From Anaeromyces robustus (lineage: Eukaryota > Neocallimastigomycota > Neocallimastigomycetes > Neocallimastigales > Neocallimastigaceae), in NCBI GenBank assembly GCA_002104895.1, contig MCFG01000235.1:7501-71500 (forward strand): DNA of 64,000 nucleotides, written 5' to 3'. Numbering within the stretch: position 1 is the first letter of the stretch; every line of letters begins with the position of its first letter. A program made the position numbers and the translations under genes. Positions 16,834 to 30,874 of this stretch are shown here, piece after piece. The notes under the pieces were generated by a model, which searched no databases, was not told the DNA's origin, and saw only the letters and a program-made list of their open reading frames with translations.

Positions 16834-17783
16834 TTGATTATTATTTTAAATATGAATATGTAAATAATAAATAACTAGCTCTTGAATGGTCAAAGGGTGC
16901 AAAGGATCAAACCAAAAAATTATTAGCCGAAAAAAAAAGAGTTCGTAATAAACTGAACCTTGATATTTTATATAAAAAGATTTCATTTTTAATTCTATTC
17001 AATTTTTTACTATTAATCAAAAAATAAATTTTTTCATTAAAAGATTTAATTAATAATAATTTTTATGAAGAATGTAATAATTTGTGTTTATTAATTTTAT
17101 AATTTTCAATGTTATTATTTATTATAGCAAGAACAATTATTAAAGAAACAACAAAATGCCGAACTTTTAGTAAGTATTATATAATTTATATTTTTAATTA
17201 TGAATTATAAGAAATAATTATAAATGAAAATATATATATATTTATTAACATTGAAATAATATTTAAATTATTAATAAATATTTAGAGACAAGAAGAAGAA
17301 GAATTAGCTAAGTCAAAAGTTAGAGGAAATATTAAGGAAGATGCCAGAAAGTTTCAAAGAAAAGCTAATTATTATGCTTCAAATAGTAATGACAGTTTAT
17401 CATCCTCATCATTTGGTAAAAAAACTGAAGAATTCGGAGCTTCTGGTATTGATAATGCTTTAGATTTAATGTCTGCTATTAATGAACCAGAAGAAGGTAA
17501 CTCTAGCAATAACAATAATAATAAAATTGATAGACATCCTGAAAGACGTGTAAAATCTGCTTATGCTATATTCGAAGAAAAAACTATGCCAATATTAAAG
17601 GAAGAAAATCCACATTTAAGAAGAACTCAATTAAAACAAATGCTTCAAAAAAGATGGAAGAAATCTCCAGAAAATCCAATGAATCAACAACATATTGCTT
17701 ACAATGCTACACAAGATGAAGAAAGTAAAGCATTGGCTGATATGAACAATGAAGTATTAGATAGATTACGTATTAAAGATTAA
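16193..17783 (+). CDS. CCDC124/Lso2-like ribosome-associated coiled-coil protein
   Basis: Five exons: 16193-16226, 16644-16724, 16879-16940, 17128-17169, 17286-17783; 238 residues. The N terminus MAKKFKSVNSK followed by a long Lys/Glu/Ala helix (AANERKAKAKAEKDRLAAEQ) is the form seen in CCDC124 and yeast Lso2, which bind the A-site/GTPase-centre region of idle ribosomes and aid recovery from dormancy. The C-terminal domain is diagnostic: DRHPERRVKSAYAIFEEKTM, then KEENPHLRRTQLKQMLQKRW and SPENPMNQ. A Ser/Asn-rich linker separates the two. The full CCDC124 C-terminal domain is present, which is absent from short yeast Lso2. The donor after exon 3 (GTTCGT) is unusual, although it keeps the frame and the alignment. 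The first coding exon is only 34 nt. Confidence 0.85.
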
Positions 17784-18477
17784 TTTTCTTTTTCTTTTTC
17801 TTTTCTTTCTTTTCTTTTTTTCTTTTTTTATTCATGAACATATATCAACTATCATAAATAATAATAAGAATAAAAAAAAATTAGTTTTTTAAAAAATATT
17901 TTTTCATTCTATTTATCTTTACTGAAATGAAATATAAATGTAATTGTATAATCATATATTATAATAAATTAATTATTTGAATTAGAAAATAAAAAATATA
18001 TTTTAATATATACTAATAAAATGTATATAAATTAAACTTTCTATATAAACATAAACTATAAAATATGAATTAATAATTAAAAAAAATAAAAATACAAAGA
18101 AAAAAAAAGAAATAAAGAATACAAAAATTAAAAAATAAAAATAGGATCAAATGAAATTAATAAATTAATTATAATAAAAATCATAAAAAGAAGATTTTTA
18201 AAGTTTTAACATTTATTATTAATTTTTAATTAATATTTATTAAATAAAAAAATTTTTTTTTCTGTTGTAAATAATATAAAATAATTTATCTGACAGCAAA
18301 AAAAAAAACAATAAAAATATTAATAAAAAATAAAAAATAATACTAAATTATTGATTTTTTTTTTATATTTGTCTTGTTTAATTTTAAATATTTTTTCTAT
18401 TAATAATAAATATACCAAAATTTTTTTTTTATTTGTTTTTTTTTGAAATTATTTTAATATATTAAATCTTCTCCAAA
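17784..18477. other. Intergenic, upstream of IFT56
   Basis: AT-rich. It starts with a CT-rich stretch (ttctttttctttttc) just after the CCDC124 stop and has no open frame. I looked for a palindromic RFX X-box upstream of the ciliary gene and did not see one. Confidence 0.5.
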
Positions 18478-19335
18478 ATGGTATATATTTAAGATTTAAA
18501 TGTATATATATTTAAACATTAATATTAAAACATATCAATATAATTTTAATGTATATATATAATTGTTAGATGTTATCAAGAGTTAAACCAGCTGTTGGAC
18601 AGCTGAATACAACTATAAATGATAGAAAGAATAGTAAAATACCAAAATTGGAAACTTTTATTGATCAACGTGACTATGTTGGTGCATTGACATTATTAGA
18701 AGTAGGATATAATAATTATATATATATTTATATATGATGTTGTATATTATTTATAATATTTTAAAGATAAACAAATGCACATACAAACACACATATATAT
18801 AAATATTCATTTTGAAATATTTTTTTTAAAAAAAATTTAATAACATAAAATAGTTTATAAAAGCAAATATAAATAATAGTGATAATGGACCAGGAAGTAA
18901 TAATCTTTTAAACAATCTTTCTAATTTTTCTGATAATGATTTAATAAATGAAAATACTATTGACTTATGGATTGGTTATTCAGCTTTTCATTTAGGAGAT
19001 TATAAAAAAGCAATGGAGGTAAAATTGAATTATTATAAGCAATGATTTATTTTATTATATAATAAAAATATTGTTAATAATATTAATTGAAATTTTTAAG
19101 ATTTTACAAAGTTAACTTAACAAATAAAAAACAATGTTGAATTATATGATCAACAAATAAATACTATTACTAATTATTAATTAAATGTATATTAAATATT
19201 TATTTTATTATTTTAGATTTATTTAAATATGACAAAAAATCCAAATTGTGATCCATTAATTTATTTATATCTCGGATGTTGTTACTTCTTTTTAGGATTA
19301 TACGAAGAAGCAGATAAAGCAGCTCAAAAAGGTAA

Positions 19336-19370
<35 letters not shown>

Positions 19371-21533
19371 TAATAAAATCATATTCGATATTAGAATTGT
19401 AAATAATATTTTTGTTATTTTTATATATATATATATAAAATAAGGTCCTACATGTAAATTACAAAATCGTTTATTATTTCATTTATCACATAAATTTAAC
19501 GATGAAAAAAGATTAATGAGCTATCATCACAATTTACAAGATGTTATTGAAGATCAAGTAAATACGTATTAATTTATACATATGATTTTTTAATAAATTT
19601 TAATAATAGTGAACTATTATACAACCAAAATGAAAAATAAATTATCAAAAACAAGACAAAAAAAAAAAATCAATAATGTATATAATATATATTCAAAGTT
19701 GGCTCTTTTTTTTACTTAATATTTATTTATTTATTTATTTATATAATTGATAATAGTTATGTTTAGCATCTATTCATTATTTAAGAAGTCATTATCAAGA
19801 AGCTATAGATATTTATAAAAGAATATTATTAGAAAATAGGTAATTTATAATAAAATTGTTATATATAATATACTAAAAAAAGTATCTAATATTATTATGA
19901 TATAATATATAACAATTTGATAGAGATTACTATGCTATAAATGTATATGTTGCATTATGTTATTATAAATTAGATTATTATGATGTATCTCAAGAAGTTA
20001 TTTCAATATATTTACAACATTATCCAGATAGTGTTACGGCATTAAATTTAAAAGCATGTAACCATTTTAAATTATATAATGGTAAAGCTGCTGAGGCAGA
20101 AATGAAAATATTAACAGAAAAAACAAGCTCACAATTTAAATTTGCAGAAGATTTAATAAAGCATAATACAGTAATTAATATTTAATTTTTTATTTAAATA
20201 CGTTATATACAATGAAATTCTATATATTATATTTTCTTATTATTAATATCTATAAATATTGTAATATATATTTTCATTTTGTTGTATTCTTATAAAATCA
20301 TCTTTTAAAATATATATATATATATATTCATTAAAGTGTGTATTTCGTAATGGAGAAGGTGCATTGCAAATATTCCCACCATTATTAGATGTCGTACCCG
20401 AAGCTAGATTAAACTTGATTATTTACTATTTAAAGAATGATGACATTTTTTCGGCATTTAATTTAATGAAAAATTTTGAACCAAGTACTCCACAAGAATA
20501 TATATTAAAAGGTATTGTTAATTCAGTATTAGGACAAGAACAAGAATCACGAGAACATCTTAAAATAGCGCAACAATATTTCCAATTAGTTGGTGGTTCA
20601 GCTAGTGAATGTGATACTATACCAGGAAGACAATGTATGGTATCATGTTTCTTCTTATTGAAACAATTTGATGATGTTTTAATTTATTTAAATTCTATCA
20701 AGGTAAAAAAAAAATCAATTATATTTCTTAAATATACATTTTTATTTATGTATCTGTTATATTTAATTATAATATCAAATATATAATATGTATATATTTA
20801 TAAAAAATATAGGGATACTTTTACAATGATGATACTTTTAATTATAATTATGCTCAAGCTAAAGTAGCTACTGGTGCATATGAAGAAGCAGAAGAAGTAT
20901 TTTTAATGATTCAAAGTGAAAAAATAAAGAATGAATATACTTATTTAAGTCATTTAGCTAGATGCTGTAAATATTAAATATATATATATATATTTATATA
21001 TATATATACAATTATACAACAATTTTAATAAAAAACTTTTAAATATTCTATCAATCATAATAGATATAATGAATAAAAAACCTCGTCAAGCTTGGGAATT
21101 ATATTTAAAAATGGAAACATCTAGTGAATCATTTAGTTTACTTCAACTTATTGCTAACGATTGTTATAAAGTATACCAAATAGAGTCTTTTTTATTTATA
21201 TAATATAATAAATTATATATCATTATTACTGAAAAAAAAAAAAATAATAAATTAAAAATAATTATTTTTTTATTCAATAAATATTAGATGAAATATTATT
21301 ATTATTCAGCTAAAGCTTTTGATGTTCTTGAAAGATTAGATCCAAATCCGGAATATTGGGAAGGAAAAAGAGGTGCTTGTATTGGAGTATTCCAAAAAAT
21401 TGTATTAGGACAGGAACCAAAAGAATTATTCCGTGATATTATAACAATGTTACGTAATACTTCAAATCCACAAGTTGAATATATTATAAGAGTTATGAAA
21501 AAATGGGCTAAAGAAAATCATATACTAGTATAA
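18478..21533 (+). CDS. IFT56: Intraflagellar transport protein IFT56/TTC26 (DYF-13)
   Basis: Coding exons: 18478-18480 (start codon only), 18570-18701, 18854-19018, 19217-19331, 19445-19557, 19757-19839, 19924-20170, 20337-20702, 20813-20966, 21064-21170, 21288-21533; 576 residues (575 if translation begins at 18570). IFT56 is a TPR subunit of the IFT-B complex, moving cargo such as motility proteins into the flagellum. Conservation is very high throughout: [95 protein letters not shown] and [10 protein letters not shown]. Length fits the family (about 550). The ATG at 18478 is followed directly by a GTATAT donor, and the second ATG sits right after the acceptor; a Met-Met start is usual in this family. 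Implies a flagellated stage. Confidence 0.93.
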
Positions 21534-22181
21534 AAGAATATTAATAGAATAAAAACACAATAACAATAATTTCGGAAACAGTAAAAAAGAATATAATAAA
21601 TATATTTAGACATCTATTAAATATTTAAACTATTCAAATATTAAAAATATGTACATTAAATATAATTAAAATAAACTTTTATGAATATGATAATAATTAT
21701 TATTATTACAATAATTATTATAATATAATAATAAATATATGAATTGTAATAATAATAAATGACAAATATAAAAAATAAATAAATAACAAATAATAAATAA
21801 ATATATAAATATATAAATAAATATTTTAAATATTTAATATTAATAATATATATTGAATAAAAATAAAAAAGTATTTTTGAATTTTTGATATATTTTTATA
21901 TTTTACTTATTTTAATAAATTTTTATATTTATTTAATTATTTGGTATTATAATTTATATTATTATTTTTGTTGACATGATTTTTTAAGAATTATATAAAT
22001 AATTTATATTTAACAAAATTCTTTAATAAAAGATTATAATTTAGCATATATATTAATTATGATTTTAATTTTCATATTAATTAAAATTAATGAATAATAT
22101 TATTCAGTTATAATTTATATAAAAATTAAAAAATTGACGGTATTTATATGCTTACTTTCTTATTATTTTTTTTAATTATTT

Positions 22182-22212
<31 letters not shown>

Positions 22213-22362
22213 ATTCTATTTATTTTTATTACTTATTTCAATCTACTATATTATTTTTATATTTGATAATTTTTTAATTGTAATATATGTTCTTGATCTG
22301 AAAATAATATTTTTTACTTTTCTTTTTAATTTTTATGAATATAAAATATGATGTTGTATAAA
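21534..22362. other. Convergent intergenic region, no gene seen
   Basis: 3' flanks of IFT56 (+) and PAM18 (-). Consists of AT-rich sequence, ATT repeats and a T tract near 22188-22212. Confidence 0.6.
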
Positions 22363-23029
22363 TTAGTGTGCAGTTTTTTCGAGTAAATCTTTTGCTTCAT
22401 TAATTTTTGTAGCAATATATGGTGAACCACCTCTATCTGGATGATTTAATAACATAATTTTTCTGTGAGCATCCTTTAATTTTTCTTTACTAATATTCTC
22501 TCTTACACCTAAAATTAAAGCCTATATATATTATTCCATTTTAAAAAAGTTTATACATATTATATATAAATATTAACATTTAGTTAAATTATATAAAGTT
22601 TTCATAAAAATTCTTTATAAATTTATTAAAATCAAAAATAATTACAGCTTCATGTTTAGTTAATTTGGCATCAAAGCCTCCTTTGTAAAATTTACTAGCT
22701 TTAATACCACCACCTACAGTTTTTGCTGAAGCATTACCAATAGCTGTATAGGCAACTTTACCAGCAACAGCTGCTCCAACTATAGTTAAATATATTAAAA
22801 GAGTATGAGATTAATTATTTTTTATTTAAAAACATTTATAAACAGTATAAAATTATTGAAATTATTTATACAATTCCATATTTAAATTTAATTTTATTTT
22901 AAACTATATTTAATATTATTTAAATTATTATTATTTATTGTGTATATTCATAAAAAAAAAAGATAAATATAAATTAATAAAAAAAATACCAAGTCCAGTA
23001 GCAATTAAAAATGGTGATGCTAATGACAT
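22363..23029 (-). CDS. PAM18: Import-motor J-protein PAM18/TIM14
   Basis: Three exons: 22990-23029, 22646-22779, 22363-22521; 110 residues. PAM18 (TIM14) is the inner-membrane J-protein of the presequence translocase motor and stimulates the Hsp70 that pulls precursors into the matrix. A hydrophobic N-terminal segment ([16 protein letters not shown]) anchors the protein; the linker has the family hallmark [20 protein letters not shown]; and the J domain carries the catalytic HPD at residues 85-87 ([10 protein letters not shown]) before [11 protein letters not shown]. Size matches the short family members (about 110-115). If the organism is an anaerobic fungus, this motor would serve the hydrogenosome rather than a respiring mitochondrion; that is inference from the organism, not from the sequence. 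Confidence 0.93.
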
Positions 23030-23759
23030 CTTTTAGATTTTGTTTAAAGAAAAAAAAAAAAATAAAATAAAAAATTTCAATTTTCGTACATGAAAATGAG
23101 ATTTACCAATAAAATTTAATTTCGGATAAAATTGTAATTTATATTTATAATATAAAATTTTATTACTTTTATATAAATTAAAAATTCATAAGTTAAAAAA
23201 AGGGAAAAATTTTGTATAACTTATAATTTATATTAAGTGAAAAAAAAATTTTTTTATTTTTTTTTATTAATGAAAAATATATATTCAATATTGGTAATTT
23301 CTTTATTGAGAAAATTATTAATTTTTATATAATAAGTAATGATAAGGTATTAGAAATATATTGTTAAAAATAAATAAAAAGTATAAAAAGAAATAATATG
23401 AAAATAATATTTTAATTAAAACAAAATAATATTAAATTAATACATTTTATTAATTTTATTTTTATTTATTTTATATAATTATATATTAGTAGTTAAATAT
23501 ATTTAAACTTTCATAAGCAAAATTAAAATTTTATATATAAAAATTTATATTATTATATGTCGATTTGCTATTAATTATTAAAGAAAAAATTGTCTATAAT
23601 TATAATATAAATAACTCTATTAATTTCAATTTTATATTTAATATTCTTTTAATAAATAAGTAATATATTATTAATCTATATTAAATTTTTAATTATTTTT
23701 TCTTTTTCTTTTTCATTTTTATTTTATTTTACTTTATTTTATATATATTTTATGGTTAT
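23030..23759. other. Intergenic, no gene seen
   Basis: Upstream of PAM18 and downstream of the RasGEF gene, both on the minus strand. AT-rich; no open frame or RNA gene was recognised. Confidence 0.6.
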
Positions 23760-24299
23760 TCAAGATTGTTGTTGAGCACGAGGTTCTCTAAGAAGACTTA
23801 TTTCATAAAGTCTTTTTTCCATTTCTTCAGAAAATATTGGGAATTCTAATAATTGTTGTAATTCTTTAATAGGTTTAACATTATAAGATATAGATTGATA
23901 TTGCTGTATTTCTCTAATAAGTGTTGAAATAAGACTTCTCTTTGTGTAATTAATTCTGTTCTCTATGAAATTAGGATTACCATCTTCCATATATGTTAAA
24001 TCGGCTATTAAGATTTTTTTATAAAAAATATATCAATATATATAATTATTAATAAATCATTAATAAAAATAAATATATTAATTTATAATATACTTACTTA
24101 AATAGACACCTATTATAACAATATAAAAATATAAAATAATAATAAATATTAAATATATTATTTATTAATAAATATATAATTCAATTACATAGATAATATT
24201 ATTTATTATGTCATATACATACCACTAATAAAAATATGTTATAAAAAAATAATATAATTTTAATAAAATATTAGAAATAATAGTTAACGTTAGAGAAAA

Positions 24300-24331
<32 letters not shown>

Positions 24332-25170
24332 TATAATGGCATATATATTTACATATATGGGATACATGGTGGAGTAGATAAATGTAAATTTTGTCTGTAT
24401 ACATGATATGATTTTTCAGCAGTCAAAAGCTTTTCATATAAAGATAATTTCTATATAATATAAAATAATGTATATAAAAGATTATTATTAATAAATATTA
24501 TAAACATTATTTCTTTTTTTTTTTTTTTTTTTAATTAAATTATTATTTACCTTTGATGCTCTTTGACTTAATTCTTTAAATGTTAATTTTAATCTTAATA
24601 TACTTGATTTATTAAATCCAGCAATAAATGCCATAGTAGTTGAATAATTATTTAATTGTAATAAATGCTAATAATTTTAATGAATATAAAAAAAAAGAAA
24701 AAAATAAAGATGGAAATCGTTTTTTAATATTAATATAATTTATATATTTAAGTAATTATTATAAAAATATATTTATATAAATTACTTGTGCTATATCAAT
24801 AAATCTTGTCATAATTGAAGCACGTTGCTTAGCATCTGCACCTTCTAAAATACAACATGCAACCCAGAAAGCTATTGAATTAAATCTAGATGTTAAATGA
24901 AGAATATTCGGTGCTTTAATATGACCATCAGGTTTATTCCAAGCTTGGTTAAGGAATTCACATGGCTTTGTTTTAGTTAATATATATATAATAACAATAA
25001 TATAAATTGAAATATTAACATTTAAATTATATTATAAATATTTAAATTAATTTATTAAGTTATTAATATTTACTCCAATTTTTTGGAATAATTGAAAGTC
25101 TAACATTGTTAATTGTTGAGCAATATCTTCATTAGAATAAGAAAATATTCCCAATTTAAGTGGTATATTC

Positions 25171-25208
<38 letters not shown>

Positions 25209-28200
25209 AATTATTTTTATTTTTTAAAGCTAAAAAAAAGTTAAAAAAATTTTTTTTTATAAAATGACAACACTTACACAAATTGATAAATTACTTTGTT
25301 CGTCATTAGTTTCAGTTTTTTTCTTTTTTTATAAAAAGATTAAACAAATATATATATACATATATATTTATATTTCAATTATTAAGTATAAGAAGTATTG
25401 ATTTATTTATTAATATTTATATATACCATTCTATAGATAGTTTTTCTTATTGTTTTAGCTATTTTCCATTGATCTTCTGCTAAAATACCTTCAACAAAAT
25501 TTAATAATTGTTGTTTTATCTCCTCACCATCTTTTTTATTTTCAATAATATCATGATTGAAATTTTTAGTCCATTTTTCTAATACACTACATACTCTAAT
25601 TTGAATAAATAATCTCATTTTATCAAATTCAGCAAAGTTTTTAAATTTCTTTAATGGAACATGATATCTAAATATTAATATGTTATCAAAGAAAAAAATA
25701 ATATATATCAATATAAATTATTTACAGAGATTTATATTTTTTATTAATTTTTACCTTTCTATTAATTTTTGTAATAAAATCACTGAAGTTGTAAATGATG
25801 GATATGTCAGTAAGAAAGTTTTAACAAATGACAAATCTATATTAATTTTTAACAATAATATATATATTAATTAGTTATTATTAAATTATATTATATTAAT
25901 TATCATAATAATTTAATAATATTTTAAATTTACAATCAATATTTCCGTTCTTTTCTTCTGTAAGTTTTTCAACTAATTTATTAAGTGTTGCTGAAGCAAT
26001 ATTCAAATTATCTTTAGTATACTGAATTTGCTCAGGTGTACTTGGTTCATCCCATATATTAACATTTGAACTATTGTCATTATTACCAGGTTGTGTTGGT
26101 AGAGGTGATTGAGGCTAAAATTATTGATTTTTATAGAAATAAAATTTAATTTTTTTAATATATTATAATTTTTTATATCTTCAATTAAAAATTATAATTT
26201 AATTAAAAAAAAAAAAAAGAAATAATGTTTATAATATTTTTTTTATTGTACCTTTTCATATGACCAACTTTCAGAAACTTCTAAAATTAATCTTGATCCA
26301 GGTTTTACTCTTTGCTCTTCAAGACTTAAATCAATTTTTAAGTCTTTAATTAAAACATTAACAACAATATGTTAGAGAAACTGAAAAAAGTGTTTTAAAA
26401 AATTCTATATTAAATTACCTAATCCATCTTCCAGTCTTAAATAATCAAAATCTACAAATCTAATACCGAATCTTCTACAAATATATGGTACTAACATGGA
26501 AAGTGGTTCAGAGAAATCTAACATAAATTCTAATCTAATGTCATTTCCAATTATTGGTGAAGATAATGTAATTGGTTTTGGTGTAGGTTTAAATAATAAT
26601 TTATCCTATATCAATTTAATTTATAAAATTTTATATTAAAAATTCAATTTTTTATTTTTTTTTTTTTTTTATTTTTTTTTAATTTAATTAATAAAATGAA
26701 AGATTTTACTGATTCTAAAATAGCATCTTCACCCATTAATTTCCATATATTTTCATCATTACTAAAATGTTCTCCTGCTGGTGAAACAATTTGATATGTA
26801 TTTTCTTCACCACTTGGATCAATTAAACCAACTAATTCTATTAAATCTCCAATAGTTGTTGATTGATCAACAAGAATATTATGAATAGAACCATCAAGTG
26901 TTTGAACTCTAACCATTTCATATTGTAATTGATATTCTAAGCATTCTTGCTGTTCATGCAATGACTATATTAAAGTAATTATAATTAAAATAATAATAAT
27001 AATAATAATAAAGGAAAAAAAAGATTAAAAATTTATTTATATGTATTATATTTTTTAATCTTTGATAATATTAAGATCACATAAATTCTTATATTTATTT
27101 TGATTTAAATAAAATATGTATTTGTGAAATAATAATTCTTTAATAATAATAATAATAATAATATATATAAATGATTCATACAAATTTCATTTCATTAAAT
27201 TGCTCCAATGTTTTATTTTCTTCCATCCAACGACCTTTTCTTTTTAATCCATAAATACCATTTTTACTACTATGCTTAATTTTTCTATTAATAACTGTAT
27301 TATTAATCATTGCTAAAACATCTGATACTAAAAAACCAGGTAATGCACGAAGTGCAAATCTTGAATCATTTTCAACATCAAGAATTCTAATGAAGAATTC
27401 TTCAGCAAGAGCTCTCAACTCTAAAATTGTCTATTTTATTATTAATTTTTAATTTTAATTTAATTATTATTATTATTATGTTCATAATATAATTTTAATA
27501 AAAATATTTCATAAATATATTAAAATCAATTTATAATAAATCATAGTGATAATATTAATGATAATAATATTAAATTATGTATTTATTTATTTTATAAATA
27601 TATATATGTAATAAAAAAAGTAATTATGAATATTTATTTACATCATCAGTTAAATCATAGGATGATAATAATTTATTATCATCTAACCAGAATCCAAGAT
27701 TTTTATTATATAGCCCATATCTTTCTTCTGATTTTAAATTACTTTGTAAAGTTTTAATTGCATCTTTAATTGATAATTCTTGATTATATTTCAGTGATAC
27801 TTGAATTTTTAAAGATGGAATACTGACAGTCACATTTTCAATTTCATTATGAAGTTTTAATTTTAATTCATCCTTTTAAATATTTTTTAAATATTTTTAA
27901 ATATTTTTTAAATATATTTTTTAATATTATTATTAGTTTAAAAGTTTTTTTCATAATTATTTCTTAGTTAATTTTTTATTTTATTTTAATAATTAAATTC
28001 TGTTTTTATTTATTATTTATTTTATATTATTTATATTTATATATATATTTTTTTAATTAATTCTTTTGAAATTTACCCCATTATTTACTAAATTTTGAAT
28101 AATTTCATTTGGATTTAATAATATTTTATTTCCTGGTGTGTTTCTATCGAGTTTATATAAATTGAAATCTTCCGGGGCACCTGGAACATCTTTATTTTGA

Positions 28201-29330
28201 AGTATATACTGAACTGCTTCATTTACTCTTAATTTTAATGGAATTTTAGTGTTTTCCCAATTTGAACTAATATAGATTGAAACTTTTATATAATTTGAAA
28301 ATCCATTGATATAATACAAACTATATTCTATTTGTTTTTTATATTTAAATATTGATATAGAATTTATGTAATTTTATAGTTCATATTTTAAAAATATATA
28401 TAAAAATATTATATATATTAATAAAAATATTTTATTACGATATTATAATTTTTTTTTATTTTTTATTTTTTATAATTGATAATTTACCATCATTTTCTTC
28501 ACCATCATCCTCTTTTTAATTGTAATATCAATTGTAATCAATAATAATAAAATAATAATACAATATAATAATAATAATAATAATTGAAAAGTTTATGTTA
28601 ACATTATTATATTATTATATAGTTAAAAATAAAAATATATTTCGATTTATATATATATATATATTAATATGTAAAATTTGTATATTATTTTTTTTTTTTT
28701 ACCATGAAATTTGAAAATATCAGATTTTGATAATTTTTTCCTATTAAATACTGTATCCATAAAACTTTTTTTCGTTGCTGTATTTGTTGTATATTCCTTA
28801 TGTTCAAAAGGGGAAAGTATAGAATCTGAACTTTTAAATGTATTATAATACATATTAGGATTTGAATATTTTGACATTGTTAGAATAGGACTATTAAGTG
28901 ATGAAAGGGATGATGAAACAGTATCATTCATGAAATTTGATGTTCTTCCAGACCCTTTATATATATATTATGATATTAATATACAAAATTATAATATTAA
29001 AATCAATTAATTTTATCTTCTTATTTATATATATATATTTATATAGTCCAAAAAATTAGAAATTATTAATTTTTTTTTGATAATATTCTTTTTCTTAAAA
29101 GTGTATTGATATATATATATAAAACAAATATAATACTATATAATTTTATTGAATATCATTAAAAATCTAAATATTAAAAATTAATATTAACCATGCTTTC
29201 TAAAAGATGTTCTTCCAATACTATTTGAATATTGAGGTGAAAAACATGTAAATCCATCATGTCCTTTATCATTATTATTTTTAATATTAGTAGTTTGTAT
29301 TTGTCCTAATGAATTGTTTTCGGAACTCAT
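23760..29330 (-). CDS. Ras guanine-nucleotide exchange factor (Cdc25 type) with N-terminal ubiquitin-like array
   Basis: Twenty exons, first to last: 29192-29330, 28703-28954, 28488-28511, 28077-28327, 27642-27872, 27182-27430, 26710-26964, 26419-26605, 26252-26343, 25934-26114, 25755-25836, 25427-25667, 25278-25322, 25074-25169, 24786-24965, 24551-24667, 24353-24450, 24223-24224, 24098-24109, 23760-24004; 992 residues. The C-terminal Cdc25 domain (about 745-990) has DIAQQLTMLDFQLFQKIG, RFNSIAFWVACCILEG, PCIPYIGVYLTDLTYMEDGN and INYTKR; it would exchange GDP for GTP on a Ras-family GTPase. A RasGEF_N domain precedes it (FVKTFLLTYPSFTTS, about 620-740). Residues about 140-560 look like five ubiquitin-like folds, two with the W-L-x(4)-L/T-L pattern of FERM F0/F1 domains (GFWLDDNKLL, GRWMEENKTL). 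Residues 1-138 are Ser/Asn-rich. The exact target is unknown. The 2-nt exon is inferred from frame and conservation. Confidence 0.85.
24300..24326. repeat. TA dinucleotide repeat in a RasGEF intron
   Basis: About 13 TA units in the intron next to the 2-nt microexon. Confidence 0.9.
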
Positions 29331-29657
29331 TTTTTTTATTGATTTATTAAATATTATTATTGTATCAATGATAAATTATTTAGTTAAGTATATTGTATTA
29401 ATGATATTATAAAAAGCAACATGAAATAAAAAAAGAATAATATATATATATCAAAAAAGGTAAAGATAGTTTATATGTATTTTTTTTTTTTTTTTTTTTT
29501 AATTTTTTTATAAATTATTTTATGTATAGTGTACTGAAAATTAATAAGATAATCCACATAAATATTCTTTTTAATTATTTAATAATAATAATTTCAATTA
29601 TATTATTATTTAACTATCTTATTTAAAAAATAAGATAGCTTATTTTTTATTTTCTTT

Positions 29658-29659
<2 letters not shown>

Positions 29660-29692
<33 letters not shown>
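29660..29692. repeat. Poly(T) tract, 33 nt
   Basis: Uninterrupted T run about 330 bp upstream of the RasGEF start codon. Confidence 0.95.
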
Positions 29693-29694
<2 letters not shown>

Positions 29695-30370
29695 CTATTA
29701 TTATTAATATTATATTGATATTATTTTATTATTAATATGTTATTATTGTAAAAAATATTTCTTTATTAAATAGAATAATTACATATTAAATATAAAAAAA
29801 AAATGATACTAATTATATAAAAAATAAAAATTATTATTAAACTTTTTATTTTTTTTTTTAAATATAATAATCTATGAATTTTAATTTTATTAAAAATTAA
29901 GATATGTGTTTTTATTAATATTTTCAAATATTAATTAAAAAATGTTGTAAAACTTTAAATTTATTTATATTTAAATATTTATTTTTTAAAATTTTATTAT
30001 ATTTATTTCTCGGTAAAGTAAGTAATAATTTGTATATTATAAAATTTTTTTTTTAATTTTTAATATTTTTATCAGAAAAACTAGATTAAAATATTTTTTT
30101 TTTTTGACATTTATTATAGATAATAAAATTTTATAATATAATAATAATAATTAATAGTATGATAATAATTAATTATTAATATAATAATAATAATAATAGT
30201 AAAATAAATTATAGTAATGTGTATTTATATAATTATCATATTTAAAAATTATTATAATAGATTTTGTAATAATTTTATTAAAATTCATTTATTGTAATAG
30301 AAATTATACAAATTAAATGAATAATATATATATTATCTTAATGAATATATAAAAATTTATGTATGTATAT

Positions 30371-30874
<504 letters not shown>

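Noticed and set aside
18000-18477. RFX X-box upstream of IFT56
   Set aside because: No palindromic GTNNC-type site with a matching second half-site was visible in the upstream region.
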